Assembly (NCBI RefSeq): GCF_029626035.1
Contig: NZ_JARUBE010000003.1
Location: 4,030,001 to 4,094,000 of the forward strand
Direction of reading: 5' to 3'
DNA: 64,000 nt
DNA from: Micromonospora sp. WMMD980
Lineage (GTDB): Bacteria > Actinomycetota > Actinomycetes > Mycobacteriales > Micromonosporaceae
Shown: positions 31,424 to 40,517 of the stretch, one piece after another
Position numbering within the stretch: the first letter of the stretch is position 1
How the letters are laid out: each line of letters opens with the position of its first letter
Made by a program: the position numbers and the translations under genes
Notes under the pieces: model-generated
Seen by the model: the letters and a program-made list of their open reading frames with translations, nothing else
What the model was told of the DNA's origin: nothing
Databases searched by the model: none

Positions 31424-33181
31424 TCAGCGCTGGTCGAGGTTGCCGGCGGTGTCCTCCCGGTAGCTGGCACCACCGTTGACCTCGCTGGTCAGCGGCTTGG
31501 CACCACCCTCGGGCGGCCCGGCCACGCTCTGCCCGGCGGCCAGCTCGGGGAACTTCGCGTCGAAGGCGGGCCGCTCGGAGCGGATCCGCGGCATCCGGTC
31601 GAAGTTGCGCAGCGGCGGCGGGCAGGAGGTGGCCCACTCGAGCGAGTTGCCGTGGCCCCACGGGTCGTCGACCTCGACCACCGGGCCGGTCTTGTACGAC
31701 TTCCAGCAGTTCCAGATGAACGGCAGGGTCGAGATGCCGGTGATGAACGCCCCGATGGTGGAGACCATGTTCAGCCCGGTGAAGCCGTCGTCGGCCTGGT
31801 AGTCGGCGTACCGGCGGGGCATGCCCTCGGCGCCGAGCCAGTGCTGCACCAGGAACGTGGTGTGGAAACCGATCATGGTCAGCCAGAAGTGGATCTTGCC
31901 GAGGCGCTCGTCGAGCATCCGGCCGAACATCTTCGGGAACCAGAAGTAGATGCCGGCGAAGACGGCGAACACGATGGTGCCGAAGAGCACGTAGTGGAAG
32001 TGCGCCACCACGAAGTAGGAGTCGTGCAGGTGGAAGTCGAGCGGCGGGCTGGCCAGCAGCACGCCGGTGAGACCACCGAAGAGGAACGTCACCAGGAAGC
32101 CGATCGCCCACAGCATCGGCGTCTCGAAGGTGATCTGCCCCCGCCACATGGTGCCGATCCAGTTGAAGAACTTCATCCCGGTGGGCACGGCGATCAGGTA
32201 GCTGAGGAAGCTGAAGAACGGCAGCAGCACCTGGCCGGTGGCGAACATGTGGTGCGCCCAGACGCTCATCGACAGCGCGGCGATGGCGACCGTGGCGGCG
32301 ACCAGCCCCTTGTAACCGAAGATCGGCTTGCGGGAGAACACCGGGATGATCTCGGTGATGATGCCGAAGAACGGCAGCGCCACGATGTAGACCTCGGGGT
32401 GTCCGAAGAACCAGAACAGGTGCTGCCACAGCATCGGCCCGCCGGTCGCCGGGTCGTACACGTGGGCGCCGATGATGCGGTCCGCGGCGAGCGCGAACAG
32501 CGCGGCCGCCAGCAGCGGGAAGACCAGGATCGCCAGCAGGCTGGTGACCAGCATGTTCCAGGTGAAGATCGGCATCCGGAACATGGTCATGCCGGGGGCG
32601 CGCAGGGTCAGGATCGTGGTGATCAGGTTGACCGCGCCGAGGATGGTGCCCAGACCGGAGATGGCCAGGCCGACCACCCACATGTTGGCGCCGACGCCGG
32701 GCGAGTGCTCGACGGTGCTCAGCGGCGTGTAGGCCGTCCAGCCGAAGTCGGCCGCGCCACCGGGGCTGATGAAGCCGGCCACGGCCAGCGTGCCGCCGAA
32801 GAGGTAGAGCCAGTAGGCGAACGCGTTGAGTCGGGGGAACGACACGTCCGGCGCGCCGATCTGCAGCGGCACCACGTAGTTCGCGAAGGCGAACACGATC
32901 GGCGTCGCGAAGAACAGCAGCATGATCGTGCCGTGCATGGTGAAGAGCTGGTTGTACTGCTCGGGCGACAGGAACTGCAGCCCCGGTCGCGCCAGCTCGG
33001 CGCGCATGATCAGGGCCATCAGGCCACCGATCATGAAGAACGCGAACGCGGTGACCATGTACATGATCCCGATCTGCTTCGCGTCCGTGGTGCGCAGCAG
33101 CCGCGCGATGGCCGACCCCTTGACCGGCTCGCGGACCGGCCAGGGCCGGGTCACGACCGGCTTGGGTGCGACGGTGGTCAC
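31424..33181 (-). CDS. ctaD: Cytochrome c oxidase subunit I
   Basis: 585 residues, about twelve membrane helices. Catalytic subunit of the aa3-type oxidase of the respiratory chain. Ligand motifs are visible: [18 protein letters not shown] near residue 255 (CuB His and the cross-linked Tyr), [10 protein letters not shown] near 308 (two more CuB His) and [16 protein letters not shown] near 380-395 (heme a3 and heme a His). GTG 33181 ([15 protein letters not shown]) is preferred because GGAGG lies 6 bp upstream; longer in-frame starts up to 33247 lack such a site. The other oxidase subunits are not in the window. Confidence 0.96.
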   Translation of the reverse strand: MTTVAPKPVVTRPWPVREPVKGSAIARLLRTTDAKQIGIMYMVTAFAFFMIGGLMALIMRAELARPGLQFLSPEQYNQLFTMHGTIMLLFFATPIVFAFANYVVPLQIGAPDVSFPRLNAFAYWLYLFGGTLAVAGFISPGGAADFGWTAYTPLSTVEHSPGVGANMWVVGLAISGLGTILGAVNLITTILTLRAPGMTMFRMPIFTWNMLVTSLLAILVFPLLAAALFALAADRIIGAHVYDPATGGPMLWQHLFWFFGHPEVYIVALPFFGIITEIIPVFSRKPIFGYKGLVAATVAIAALSMSVWAHHMFATGQVLLPFFSFLSYLIAVPTGMKFFNWIGTMWRGQITFETPMLWAIGFLVTFLFGGLTGVLLASPPLDFHLHDSYFVVAHFHYVLFGTIVFAVFAGIYFWFPKMFGRMLDERLGKIHFWLTMIGFHTTFLVQHWLGAEGMPRRYADYQADDGFTGLNMVSTIGAFITGISTLPFIWNCWKSYKTGPVVEVDDPWGHGNSLEWATSCPPPLRNFDRMPRIRSERPAFDAKFPELAAGQSVAGPPEGGAKPLTSEVNGGASYREDTAGNLDQR

Positions 33182-33309
33182 GAGTGGCCTCCGGTTCTGG
33201 GTTGTCCCGCTCGGCGCGCTGGTCATCGGCGCAGCCGTCATCCGCAAGGAGGATAGTCCCCGGTAGGTGGCCCCGCCGCGTGGGGTGGGCGGCTACGATC
33301 TTCGGCCCG

Positions 33310-34416
33310 CTACGGCGGTCCGGTGAGGAGTCGGTAGTGCTCCCCGAAGATCCGCCCGCCACGCCCGCGCAGCACCGGGTCGCGCAGCGCCGGCGGCACG
33401 TCGCGGGTGCGGTTGCGGTCCCGGGTCCGGTCCCGCACCCAGCGGGTACGCGGCCGGCGGCGGCTCTCGTACGCGAGCAGCGCGGCCTCGACGCTGCCCG
33501 CCGCCCGGAGCGACTCGGCGAGCACGACGGCGTCCTCCAGCGCCATGGCGGCGCCCTGGGAGAGGGTCGGCGCGACGGCGTGAGCGGCGTCACCGACCAG
33601 CAGCACCCCGCCGTGGAACCAGCGGCCCAGCTCGACCTCCTCGGTGCGTTCCACGTGCACCGTCTCCAGCGCGGCGAGCACCTCGGGCACCGGTCCGCCG
33701 TAGTCGCCGAACAGTTCGCGGAGCCGGGCGAGCGGGTCGGCCGGCAGGACGCTCCCGGCCTCGTCGGCATAGCAGTAGAGCCGGCCGGCGCCCAGCGGCA
33801 CGACGAGGAAGCCGGCGCGCTGCCCGAGCAGGCCGGTCCAGTCGGCGATCCGCGGGCCGCCCTGCACGACGGCCCGGTAGACCACCTGCCCGGCCGGGCG
33901 GGGTGGACCACCGAGCGCGGCCAGGGCGCGTACCGCCGAGCGTGGCCCGTCCGCGCCGACCACCAGGTCGTACTCCCCGCCGGTGCCGTCGGTGAAGCCG
34001 ACCGCGACGCCGCCCGGCAACGGCTCGACGGTGCTCACCTCGGCGCCGTGCCGGACCGCGCCGCCGGCGCCGGTGAGCAGGACCCGGTGCAGTTCGGCCC
34101 GGGGCAGGGCCCGGCACTCCCCCACCCCGGCCCAGAGCGCGTCGAGGTCCACCTCGCAGAGCGGCGCGCCGGCGGCGTCGAGGAAGCGCTGCCGGTGGAT
34201 CACCTCGCCGAGCGGCCGCAGCGGGCCGTCCAGGTCGAGCCGGCGCATCGCCCGGGCCGCGTTGCCGGGCAGGTAGAGGCCGGTGTCGGTGTGCTCGGTG
34301 GGTGGCAACCGCTCGGTGACGTCGGGCCGGAACCCCGCCAGGCGCAGCGCCCGGGCCACGGCGAGGCCGGCGATGCCCGCGCCGACGACGAGGATGCGCA
34401 GGGGAGAACCACCCAT
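33310..34416 (-). CDS. FAD-dependent monooxygenase
   Basis: 368 residues, para-hydroxybenzoate-hydroxylase type. FAD-binding GAGIAGLAVARALRLAG near residue 11, the DG motif VVGADGPRSAVRAL near 150, and the GD motif LLVGDAAHAVAPTLSQGAAM near 268, where Asp binds the FAD ribityl chain. Expected to hydroxylate an aromatic or polyketide-like substrate with NAD(P)H and oxygen. The ATG that begins GGSPLRILVVGAG is preferred, 45 bp after an in-frame TTG at 34461; GGAGG is about 11 bp upstream. Divergent from the GH12 cellulase. Exact start position carries an uncertainty of a few bases. Confidence 0.87.
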   Translation of the reverse strand: MGGSPLRILVVGAGIAGLAVARALRLAGFRPDVTERLPPTEHTDTGLYLPGNAARAMRRLDLDGPLRPLGEVIHRQRFLDAAGAPLCEVDLDALWAGVGECRALPRAELHRVLLTGAGGAVRHGAEVSTVEPLPGGVAVGFTDGTGGEYDLVVGADGPRSAVRALAALGGPPRPAGQVVYRAVVQGGPRIADWTGLLGQRAGFLVVPLGAGRLYCYADEAGSVLPADPLARLRELFGDYGGPVPEVLAALETVHVERTEEVELGRWFHGGVLLVGDAAHAVAPTLSQGAAMALEDAVVLAESLRAAGSVEAALLAYESRRRPRTRWVRDRTRDRNRTRDVPPALRDPVLRGRGGRIFGEHYRLLTGPP

Positions 34417-34573
34417 CGTGGGGTACGCCTCCGGAGGGGGGTCGGAACGCGTTGGAGGCAAGACACTACTCGCCGCAATCAGGCGGCGGAAGGGCCCGCG
34501 GACCCGTCGGCGACTCTCTTAACCGGTTCAGTTGCACATCGGTTTCAAACATGTAAATGTGTTCTGGCGAACT

Positions 34574-34587
34574 TGGGAGCGCTCCCG
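34574..34587. promoter_or_regulatory. CebR-type operator upstream of GH12 cellulase
   Basis: The sequence TGGGAGCGCTCCCG matches 13 of 14 positions of the TGGGAGCGCTCCCA box bound by CebR, the LacI-family repressor released by cello-oligosaccharides in actinomycetes. It lies 51 bp before the cellulase ATG. A possible promoter precedes it (TTGCAC at 34532-34537, TAAATG at 34554-34559), which places the box just downstream of the -10 region, as expected for repression. Confidence 0.8.
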
Positions 34588-34637
34588 CACGTACCCCCCG
34601 ACAGTCCCGGCGCCCCCGCGCCGAACCAAGGAGCATC

Positions 34638-35774
34638 ATGAAGCGTTCACTCAGAGCCCTCGCCGCGGCCGGCCTGCTGGCCGCCGGCAGCATCGTCGCC
34701 GTCGCGCTCGGCGGCACCGCTTCGGCCGACACCCAGATCTGCGAGCAGTACGGCTCCACCACCATCGGCGGCAAGTACGTGGTGCAGAACAACCGCTGGG
34801 GCACGAGCGCCCAGCAGTGCATCAACGTCACCTCGACCGGCTTCTCCATCACCCGGGCGGACGGCTCCGCGCCGACCAACGGGGCGCCGGTCTCCTACCC
34901 GTCGATCTTCGTGGGCTGCCACTACACCAACTGCTCCCCCGGCACGAACCTGCCGGTCCAGGTGAAGAACATCAGCAGCGCGCCGGCCAGCATCAGCTAC
35001 AACTACGTCGGCGGCGCGATCTACGACGCCGCGTACGACATCTGGCTCGACCCGTCACCCAAGCGCGACGGCGTCAACCAGATGGAAATCATGATCTGGC
35101 TCAACCGGCAGGGCTCCATCCAGCCCATCGGCTCACCGGTCGGCAACGCCAGCGTCGCCGGCCGGACCTGGGAGGTCTGGCGGGGCAGCAACGGCTCCAA
35201 CAACGTCATCTCGTACGTGGCGCCGTCCGCCGTCCCCAGCTTCAGCTTCGACGCGATGGCGTTCATCAACGACACCCGCAACCGGGGCGCGATCACCAAC
35301 GACTGGTACCTGACCAGCATCCAGGCCGGCTTCGAGCCGTGGCAGGGTGGGGTCGGGCTGGCGGTGAACTCGTTCTCGCAGAGCGTCAACACCGGCAGCA
35401 ACCCGCCGCCCACCAGCACGCCGCCGACCACCACGCCGCCGCCCTCGGGCAACACGGCCTGCACGGTTACCTACCGGTCGACGAACGTGTGGAACAACGG
35501 CTTCACCGCCGAGGTGACGATCAAGAACACCGGCGCCAGCACGATCAACGGCTGGACGCTCACCTACAACCTGCCCTCCGGGCAGAACGTGACCAGCGCG
35601 TGGAACGCCACCGTGACGCAGAGCGGCTCGGCGGTGACCGCGCGGAACGTCGCCTACAACGGCACCCTGTCCCCGGGCGCCTCGACCAACTTCGGCTACC
35701 AGGCCACGCTGAACGGCAGCTTCTCCGCGCCGAGCAGCTTCGCCCTCAACGGCGCCACCTGCGCCCGAGGCTGA
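34638..35774 (+). CDS. Secreted GH12 endoglucanase with C-terminal CBM2
   Basis: 378 residues. Signal peptide MKRSLRALAAAGLLAAGS with a cut site near TASAD at residue 31. The GH12 domain covers about residues 32-258: QMEIMIWL near 152 holds the nucleophile Glu and GFEPWQGGVGL near 233 the acid/base Glu. A Pro/Thr linker (PPPTSTPPTTTPPPSG) leads to a CBM2 module from about 273 (CTVTYRSTNVWNNGFTAEV) to the C-terminal ATCARG; the flanking Cys pair and surface Trp of CBM2 are present. It cuts internal beta-1,4 bonds of cellulose outside the cell. AAGGAG sits 4 bp before the ATG, and a CebR-type box lies upstream. Confidence 0.95.
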   Translation: MKRSLRALAAAGLLAAGSIVAVALGGTASADTQICEQYGSTTIGGKYVVQNNRWGTSAQQCINVTSTGFSITRADGSAPTNGAPVSYPSIFVGCHYTNCSPGTNLPVQVKNISSAPASISYNYVGGAIYDAAYDIWLDPSPKRDGVNQMEIMIWLNRQGSIQPIGSPVGNASVAGRTWEVWRGSNGSNNVISYVAPSAVPSFSFDAMAFINDTRNRGAITNDWYLTSIQAGFEPWQGGVGLAVNSFSQSVNTGSNPPPTSTPPTTTPPPSGNTACTVTYRSTNVWNNGFTAEVTIKNTGASTINGWTLTYNLPSGQNVTSAWNATVTQSGSAVTARNVAYNGTLSPGASTNFGYQATLNGSFSAPSSFALNGATCARG

Positions 35775-35786
35775 CACCACGACACG

Positions 35787-35819
35787 AAGGGGCGCGGTCC
35801 GCACCGGACCGCGCCCTTT
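35787..35819. terminator. Bidirectional terminator between cellulase and aldo/keto reductase
   Basis: GGGCGCGGTCCG (35790-35801) pairs perfectly with CGGACCGCGCCC (35805-35816) around a CAC loop, flanked by AAG on the left and TTT on the right. It lies 12 bp after the cellulase stop and 17 bp after the end of the convergent reductase gene, so it can serve both. Confidence 0.88.
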
Positions 35820-35835
35820 CGTCGCGTACGCGGCG

Positions 35836-36618
35836 TCAGCCGCCGAGCGCGTCGATGTCGCGCATCTCCTCGGCGGTCAGCGAGAACCCGAACACGTCGG
35901 CGTTGGCCCGGATCCGCTCCGGCGTGACCGACTTCGGAATGACCACGGTCTCGTGGTCGATGTGCCAGCGCAGCACCACCTGCGCGGGCGAGACGTCGTG
36001 CGCCTGGGCGATGCGGGCCAGCACCGGGTCGGACAGGTCGCTGGTCTTGAACGGGCTGTAGCCCTCCAGCGCCACCCCCCGGTCCCGGTGGGCGACGTGC
36101 GTCTGCCGGTCGTACAGCGACGGGCTCCAGCGGATCTGGTTGAGCGCCGGCGTCTCCTCGGTGGCCTGGATCAGTTCGTCGAGCTGCGAGATCGAGTAGT
36201 TGCTCACGCCCACCGCGCGGGCCAGGTTCTCGTCCCGGGCGGCGAGCATCTCCCGCCACACCGGGATGCTGTCGCCGGGCGCGGGCGGCGGCCAGTGCAC
36301 CAGCCACAGGTCGACGTACTCGGTGCCCAGCGCGTCGAGGCTGGCCTCGATGGTCTCCCGCTCCCGGCCCACCCGGTCCGGCGGCAGCTTGGTGGTGATG
36401 AAGAGGTCCTCCCGGCGCAGTCCGCTCTCGGCGACCGCGCGCCCGACCTCCTTCTCGTTGCCGTACATGGTGGCGGTGTCGAGGTGCCGGTAGCCGGCGT
36501 CCAACGCGGCGAGCACTGCCTGGTAGCCGTCCTCACCCGTCGCCTGCCAGGTGCCGAAGCCGAGCATCGGGATCCGGACGTCGCCGGTGAGGGGAAGGGT
36601 GGGCTGGTCGAGGTCCAT
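35836..36618 (-). CDS. Aldo/keto reductase
   Basis: 260 residues, a short AKR. Catalytic tetrad residues are visible: Asp in HLDTATMYGNE near residue 45 with the catalytic Tyr (MYGNE), Lys in ITTKLPP near 75, and His in LVHWPPP near 107. The NADPH-binding loop is VVIPKSVTPERIRANADVFG near 217. ATG 36618 (MDLDQPTLPLTG) is chosen over one 33 bp upstream because the conserved fold starts there. Reduces a carbonyl substrate that cannot be named. Confidence 0.9.
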   Translation of the reverse strand: MDLDQPTLPLTGDVRIPMLGFGTWQATGEDGYQAVLAALDAGYRHLDTATMYGNEKEVGRAVAESGLRREDLFITTKLPPDRVGRERETIEASLDALGTEYVDLWLVHWPPPAPGDSIPVWREMLAARDENLARAVGVSNYSISQLDELIQATEETPALNQIRWSPSLYDRQTHVAHRDRGVALEGYSPFKTSDLSDPVLARIAQAHDVSPAQVVLRWHIDHETVVIPKSVTPERIRANADVFGFSLTAEEMRDIDALGG

Positions 36619-36688
36619 GCCGACGGTTCTACCCCTGATCGTCGCCGCCATGCCGGCGCGCCGGCCGGACGTGCCGGAGAATACGGGC

Positions 36689-37714
36689 GTGGCGGACCGG
36701 CTGGAGGACTACCGGCGCAAGCGGGACGCGGCGCGTACCCCGGAACCGGTGCCGGCGGGGGCGACGCGCCGGAAGCGGCCGACGGGGCGCGCGCCCCGCT
36801 TCGTCATCCAGCAGCACCACGCCCGGAGCCTGCACTGGGACCTGCGGCTGGAGCAAGACGGCGTGCTGGCCTCCTGGGCGGTGCCGCGCGGCCTGCCCCG
36901 CGACCCGGGCCGCAACCACCTCGCCGTGCACACCGAGGACCATCCGATGGAATACCTGACGTTCGCCGGGGAGATCCCGGCCGGGGAGTACGGCGGCGGG
37001 CGGATGACCGTGCACGACAGCGGCACCTACCGCGCGGAGAAGTGGCGCGACGACGAGGTGGTCGTGGTGCTGGACGGCGAGCGGACGAAGGGCCGCTACG
37101 TCCTGTTCGCCACCGGCGGCCGGGACTGGATGGTCCGCCGTACCGACCCGGCGCCGCCGGGCTGGACGCCGATGCCCGGGCTGCTCCGCCCGATGCGGCC
37201 CGCCGAGGGGAAGCGGCTGCCGCGCGACGCCGCCTGGGGGTACGAGCCGCGCTGGGCGGGCGTGCGGGCGATGGCGTACGTCTCCGGTGGCCGGCTGCGG
37301 CTGCTCGACGGCGACGACGCGGACGTCACCGGGGCGTACCCCTGGTTGCGGGCGATGGCCGAGGGGCTGGCGCCCACCGAGGCGGTGCTGGACGGGGTGC
37401 TGGTGCGGATCGATCCGGCCGGGCGGCTGCGCCCGCCGACCCGGCGCGACGGCCAGTTCCTCGCCGTCGACCTGCTCTGGCTGGAGGGCGTGTCGAGCCT
37501 GGACGTGCCGTACGCGCAACGCCGTGGGCTGCTCGACTCGCTGGCGCTGGCCGGCCCGCACTGGCAGACTCCGCCGTGGTTCCCGGGCGTCGGCGCGGAC
37601 GCCCTGCGGGCCGCCCGTGAGCAGGGGCTCCCGGGAGTGGTGGCGAAGCGCCTCGACTCGGAGTACGAACCGGGTCGGCGCAGCCGGCACTGGCTGAGCA
37701 TCGACGCGAGCTGA
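36689..37714 (+). CDS. LigD-type 3'-phosphoesterase fused to inactive DNA-ligase adenylation domain
   Basis: 341 residues. Residues 1-150 form the LigD 3'-phosphoesterase: QQHHARSLHWDLRLEQDG near residue 41 supplies the two His, Asp and Arg, and VHTEDHPMEYLTFAG near 83 the third His and Tyr. This part should clean 3'-phosphate or ribonucleotide ends in DNA repair. The rest resembles an ATP-dependent ligase adenylation domain, but motif I reads EPRWAGVR where EPKWDGVR is expected (nucleotidyl Lys and Asp lost), motif IV is LPGVVAKR, and no OB-fold follows. Start GTG 36689 has GGAG 8 bp upstream. Threonine synthase follows after 8 bp. Confidence 0.85.
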   Translation: MADRLEDYRRKRDAARTPEPVPAGATRRKRPTGRAPRFVIQQHHARSLHWDLRLEQDGVLASWAVPRGLPRDPGRNHLAVHTEDHPMEYLTFAGEIPAGEYGGGRMTVHDSGTYRAEKWRDDEVVVVLDGERTKGRYVLFATGGRDWMVRRTDPAPPGWTPMPGLLRPMRPAEGKRLPRDAAWGYEPRWAGVRAMAYVSGGRLRLLDGDDADVTGAYPWLRAMAEGLAPTEAVLDGVLVRIDPAGRLRPPTRRDGQFLAVDLLWLEGVSSLDVPYAQRRGLLDSLALAGPHWQTPPWFPGVGADALRAAREQGLPGVVAKRLDSEYEPGRRSRHWLSIDAS

Positions 37715-37722
37715 GGACCACC

Positions 37723-38886
37723 GTGCACCTGACGCACCTGGAGTGCCCGCGCTGCGGCCTCGACCACCCGGCCGACAGACCGCAGAACCTGTGCGGCTGC
37801 GGTTCCCCGCTGCTGGCCCGCTACGACCTGGCGGCGGTGGCCGCCACCACGTCCCCGGAACGGTTCGGGCTGCGCCCGGCCGACCTGTGGCGCTACCGGG
37901 AACTGCTGCCGGTGGCCGACCCCCGGTTCGTGACCACGCTGGGCGAGGGCTGGACGCCACTGTGGCACGCCCCCGCCTACGGCCACGAGATCGGGGTGGA
38001 CGAGCTGATCGTCAAGGACGAGGGGCTCACGCCGACCGGGTCGTTCAAGGCCCGGGGCGCGGCGGTCGGCGTGAGCCGGGCCCGGGAGCTGGGGGTCGAA
38101 CGGATCGCCATGCCGACGAACGGCAACGCCGGCGCGGCCTGGGCGACGTACGCGGCCCGGGCCGGAATGGGCGCGACGATCGCCATGCCGCTGGCCGCGC
38201 CGACCATCTGCCGGCAGGAGTGCCTCGCCGCCGGGGCGGACCTGCGGCTGATCGACGGCCTGATCAACGACGCCGGCCGGGAGATCGCCGCGCTGGTCGC
38301 CGCGTCCGGCGGACGGATCTTCGACGCCGGCACGCTGCGCGAGCCCTACCGGCTGGAGGGCAAGAAGACGATGGGCTACGAGATCGTCGAGCAGCTCGGC
38401 TGGCAGGTGCCCGACGTGATCATCTATCCGACCGGCGGCGGCGTCGGGCTGATCGGCATCCACAAGGCGCTGCACGAGCTGCGCGAGCTGGGCTGGGTGG
38501 AGGACCGGCTGCCCCGGTTGGTGGCCGTCCAGTCGACCGGCTGCGCGCCGGTCGTGCGAGCGTTCGCGGCCGGCGAGGCCCGGGTCACCCCGTGGCCGGA
38601 CGCGCACACCGTCGCGTTCGGCATCACCGTGCCCGCCCCGCTCGGCGACGAGCTGATCCTCGACGCGCTACGGGAGACCGGCGGCACCGCGATCGCGGTG
38701 GACGACGCGGAGATCCTCGGCGACCTGCGCAACTTCGCCGCCCGGGAGGGGCTGCTGCTGTGCCCGGAGGGCGCGACCTGCCTGACCGCGGCCCGGCACC
38801 TGCGTGCCGGCGGCTGGATCCGGCCCGGGGAGCGGGTCGTCGTCCTCAACACCGGCGCCGGCATCAAATACCCCGGCCTGGTGTAA
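37723..38886 (+). CDS. thrC: Threonine synthase
   Basis: 387 residues, fold-type II PLP enzyme. N-terminal Cys-rich segment ECPRCGLDHP...CGCG (C-x2-C...C-x-C) followed by TLGEGWTPLW near residue 75 and the PLP lysine in TPTGSFKARGAAVG near 108. A phosphate-binding loop reads PTGGGVGLIG near 240. Converts O-phosphohomoserine to threonine. GTG start. A housekeeping second copy elsewhere is possible, so this could be a paralogue. The gene ends in TAA and runs straight into the second copy of the 52-bp repeat. Confidence 0.9.
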   Translation: MHLTHLECPRCGLDHPADRPQNLCGCGSPLLARYDLAAVAATTSPERFGLRPADLWRYRELLPVADPRFVTTLGEGWTPLWHAPAYGHEIGVDELIVKDEGLTPTGSFKARGAAVGVSRARELGVERIAMPTNGNAGAAWATYAARAGMGATIAMPLAAPTICRQECLAAGADLRLIDGLINDAGREIAALVAASGGRIFDAGTLREPYRLEGKKTMGYEIVEQLGWQVPDVIIYPTGGGVGLIGIHKALHELRELGWVEDRLPRLVAVQSTGCAPVVRAFAAGEARVTPWPDAHTVAFGITVPAPLGDELILDALRETGGTAIAVDDAEILGDLRNFAAREGLLLCPEGATCLTAARHLRAGGWIRPGERVVVLNTGAGIKYPGLV

Positions 38887-38936
38887 GGAGGGGCCCCTTC
38901 TTAACGCTTCCGGTAGAGGAGGGGCCCCCTGTTAAC
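38883..38936 (+). repeat. 52-bp GTTAAC/GGGGCCCC repeat element, copy 2
   Basis: Core 38885-38936, aligned with 10699-10750 with five substitutions. Same two-half-unit layout: TAAGGAGGGGCCCC then TTAAC, a 7-bp spacer, then GTAGAGGAGGGGCCCC and GTTAAC. As in copy 1, the element begins at the TAA stop of the preceding gene. In this copy the TTG that acts as a start in copy 1 has become TTC, and the next gene downstream is convergent. It may act as a terminator-like structure here. Confidence 0.85.
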
Positions 38937-38950
38937 ACGCGCGCCCGCGC

Positions 38951-39343
38951 TCAGGACGTCGGCGGCTCGTCCTCGCCGGCCTCCTCGGCGGCGTCCGCCT
39001 CCTCCTTCGTCGTGTGCACCGCGCCGTCGGCGTGCTCCGGCGGGCCGTAGACGGTGTAGAGCACCAGCGGGTTCGGCCCGGTGTTGACGAAGTTGTGCTT
39101 CGTGCCGGACGGCACGACGACCAGGTCCCCGGCGACGACCTCCTTCTTCTCCCCGGCCACGCGCGCCTCGCCGGTGCCACTGACGAAGGTGAGGATCTGG
39201 TCGATGCCCTCGTGGACCTCCTCGCCGATCTCGCCGCCCGGCGGGATGGTCATGATGACCAGTTGGGTGTGCTCCCCGGTCCAGAGCACACGGCGGAAGT
39301 CGGGACTCTTCTCGGCGACGGTCGCGATCGTGAAATGCTCCAT
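38951..39343 (-). CDS. Cupin domain-containing protein
   Basis: 130 residues. A single cupin barrel: IMTIPPGGEIGEEVHEG near residue 30 (G-x5-H-x-x motif variant with Glu and His) and GDLVVVPSGTKHNFVNTG near 71 with the C-terminal His. The last 20 residues are acidic and probably disordered (KEEADAAEEAGEDEPP). Metal-binding cupins of this size act as mannose isomerase-like or sensor proteins; no substrate can be given. ATG 39343 begins MEHFTIATVAEKSPDFRRV. Convergent with thrC across the repeat element. Confidence 0.88.
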   Translation of the reverse strand: MEHFTIATVAEKSPDFRRVLWTGEHTQLVIMTIPPGGEIGEEVHEGIDQILTFVSGTGEARVAGEKKEVVAGDLVVVPSGTKHNFVNTGPNPLVLYTVYGPPEHADGAVHTTKEEADAAEEAGEDEPPTS

Positions 39344-39588
39344 GGCCGGCACATACCCCGATCCCGCGCCCGCCACGCCGGGAGTGGCAGATGGTGGAAT
39401 TCCCCACGACGCTCGGGTTTGAGCGCGCCGAGAAAGGGCATCTGCTGGCGACAAGACCGGTGCGGGACGGGCCGGTCGAGCCAGGTCCCCGCTGACGTAC
39501 CGCCGTACGGCTGCGCCGGTGGGAGACGGCCAGAGCGCGGCGACGCTTCGACCTCGGGGTCGTGCGGCGCCGCGCGCTCGTGTACCGG

Positions 39589-39993
39589 TCAGGCGAGCAC
39601 GGCCAGGTGGAACGGGCGGTCCGCGTGCCCGCCGGCGGCGTGGGTCTCGACGAAGACCGCGTTCGCGATGCCGGCCCGGGGAGCCACGGTGATGACGCCC
39701 TGCTGGGCGAGCCCACCGCCGGTGGCCGGGCCCACGGTCCCGACGTACGCCGCCCGGGCGACGTCCTGGTCGAAGGCGACCTGGTACATCCCGGCCGCGA
39801 GCCGGGTGGACGAGGTGGCCCCGAGGCCACGGATCAGGGTGCCGTTCGCGTCGACCACGGCGAACAGCACGCGGGCGGTGGCCGGCAGCCCGACCGCCGC
39901 ACACGAATTGATCTCGGTGTCGACCCGCGCGGCCTCTTGCGCGTTCGGGGCGGGCTGACCGGGCGATCCCCTCCTCGGTCTGGGGCTGGGCAT
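39589..39993 (-). CDS. Hypothetical protein (FlgN-free, secreted-phage-like beta fold unknown)
   Basis: 134 residues that I do not recognise. The ATG at 39993 is supported by GGAGAGAGGAT upstream. The N-terminus is basic and Pro-rich (MPSPRPRRGSPGQPAPNAQE). From residue about 35 it looks like a small beta domain: RVLFAVVDANGTLIRGLGAT, then GMYQVAFDQDVARAAYVGTV and VFVETHAAGGHADRPFHLAV. The V-D-A-x-G-T and Y-x-V-x-F pattern is reminiscent of proteins annotated simply as hypothetical in actinomycetes. No signal peptide or membrane segment. A 245-bp gap with no gene separates it from the cupin. Confidence 0.6.
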   Translation of the reverse strand: MPSPRPRRGSPGQPAPNAQEAARVDTEINSCAAVGLPATARVLFAVVDANGTLIRGLGATSSTRLAAGMYQVAFDQDVARAAYVGTVGPATGGGLAQQGVITVAPRAGIANAVFVETHAAGGHADRPFHLAVLA

Positions 39994-40160
39994 GGTGATC
40001 CTCTCTCCCACCGGTGCGCCGGCGGGAGGCGTTCGTGGTGCGTCCCGGCGATCAGCGGCGATCACTCTGCTGCTGTCGACGCTATGCCGCGCGGCCACCC
40101 GTCAACCAGCGACAGCCCTGTCCGATCACGGACAGTAGACGCCTCTGAGCTGCTGAAACG

Positions 40161-40448
40161 TCAGTCGTGGACGTCGCTGACCGGCACCGCGTCGCGGCAG
40201 GTCACCACGCGCACCCCGGCGGTTCCGCACTCGGCGAGCACACTGCCGCAGGCCGTCCCGAACCCGCGCCGCTCGGCCCCGCCTCGGGTACGGCGAACGC
40301 GCGCGCCACGTCCTGCTCGGTGCGCACCCCGCCGGCCGTGCCGGTGATGTCGCACCCACCAGGTCGACGGCGGCGAGCCCGACGAGCGTCGCCGCGGGCT
40401 CGTGGCGAGCCAGCCGGTGACGGCGAGGCGGGTGCGGCGGTCCAAGTC
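40161..40448 (-). pseudogene. Possible decayed gene remnant with several frameshifts
   Basis: Reading the minus strand from 40448, protein-like sequence continues if the frame is changed near 40404, 40350 and 40275: DLDRRTRLAVTGWLA, then RHEPAATLVGLAAVDLVG, then GCDITGTAGGVRTEQDVARA, then GFGTACGSVLAECGTAGVRV and a stop at 40161. The pieces are contiguous, in order and of normal composition, whereas other readings are low-complexity Arg/Pro. I cannot name the family. The 5' end is not recoverable. Chance coding in GC-rich DNA remains possible. Confidence 0.4.
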
Positions 40449-40517
40449 ACCGGGTCTGCCCCGCAACCGGGTCGGGTGTCCTACCCGACGACCAGTCCGC
40501 GCCCGGCGGCCGGCGGC

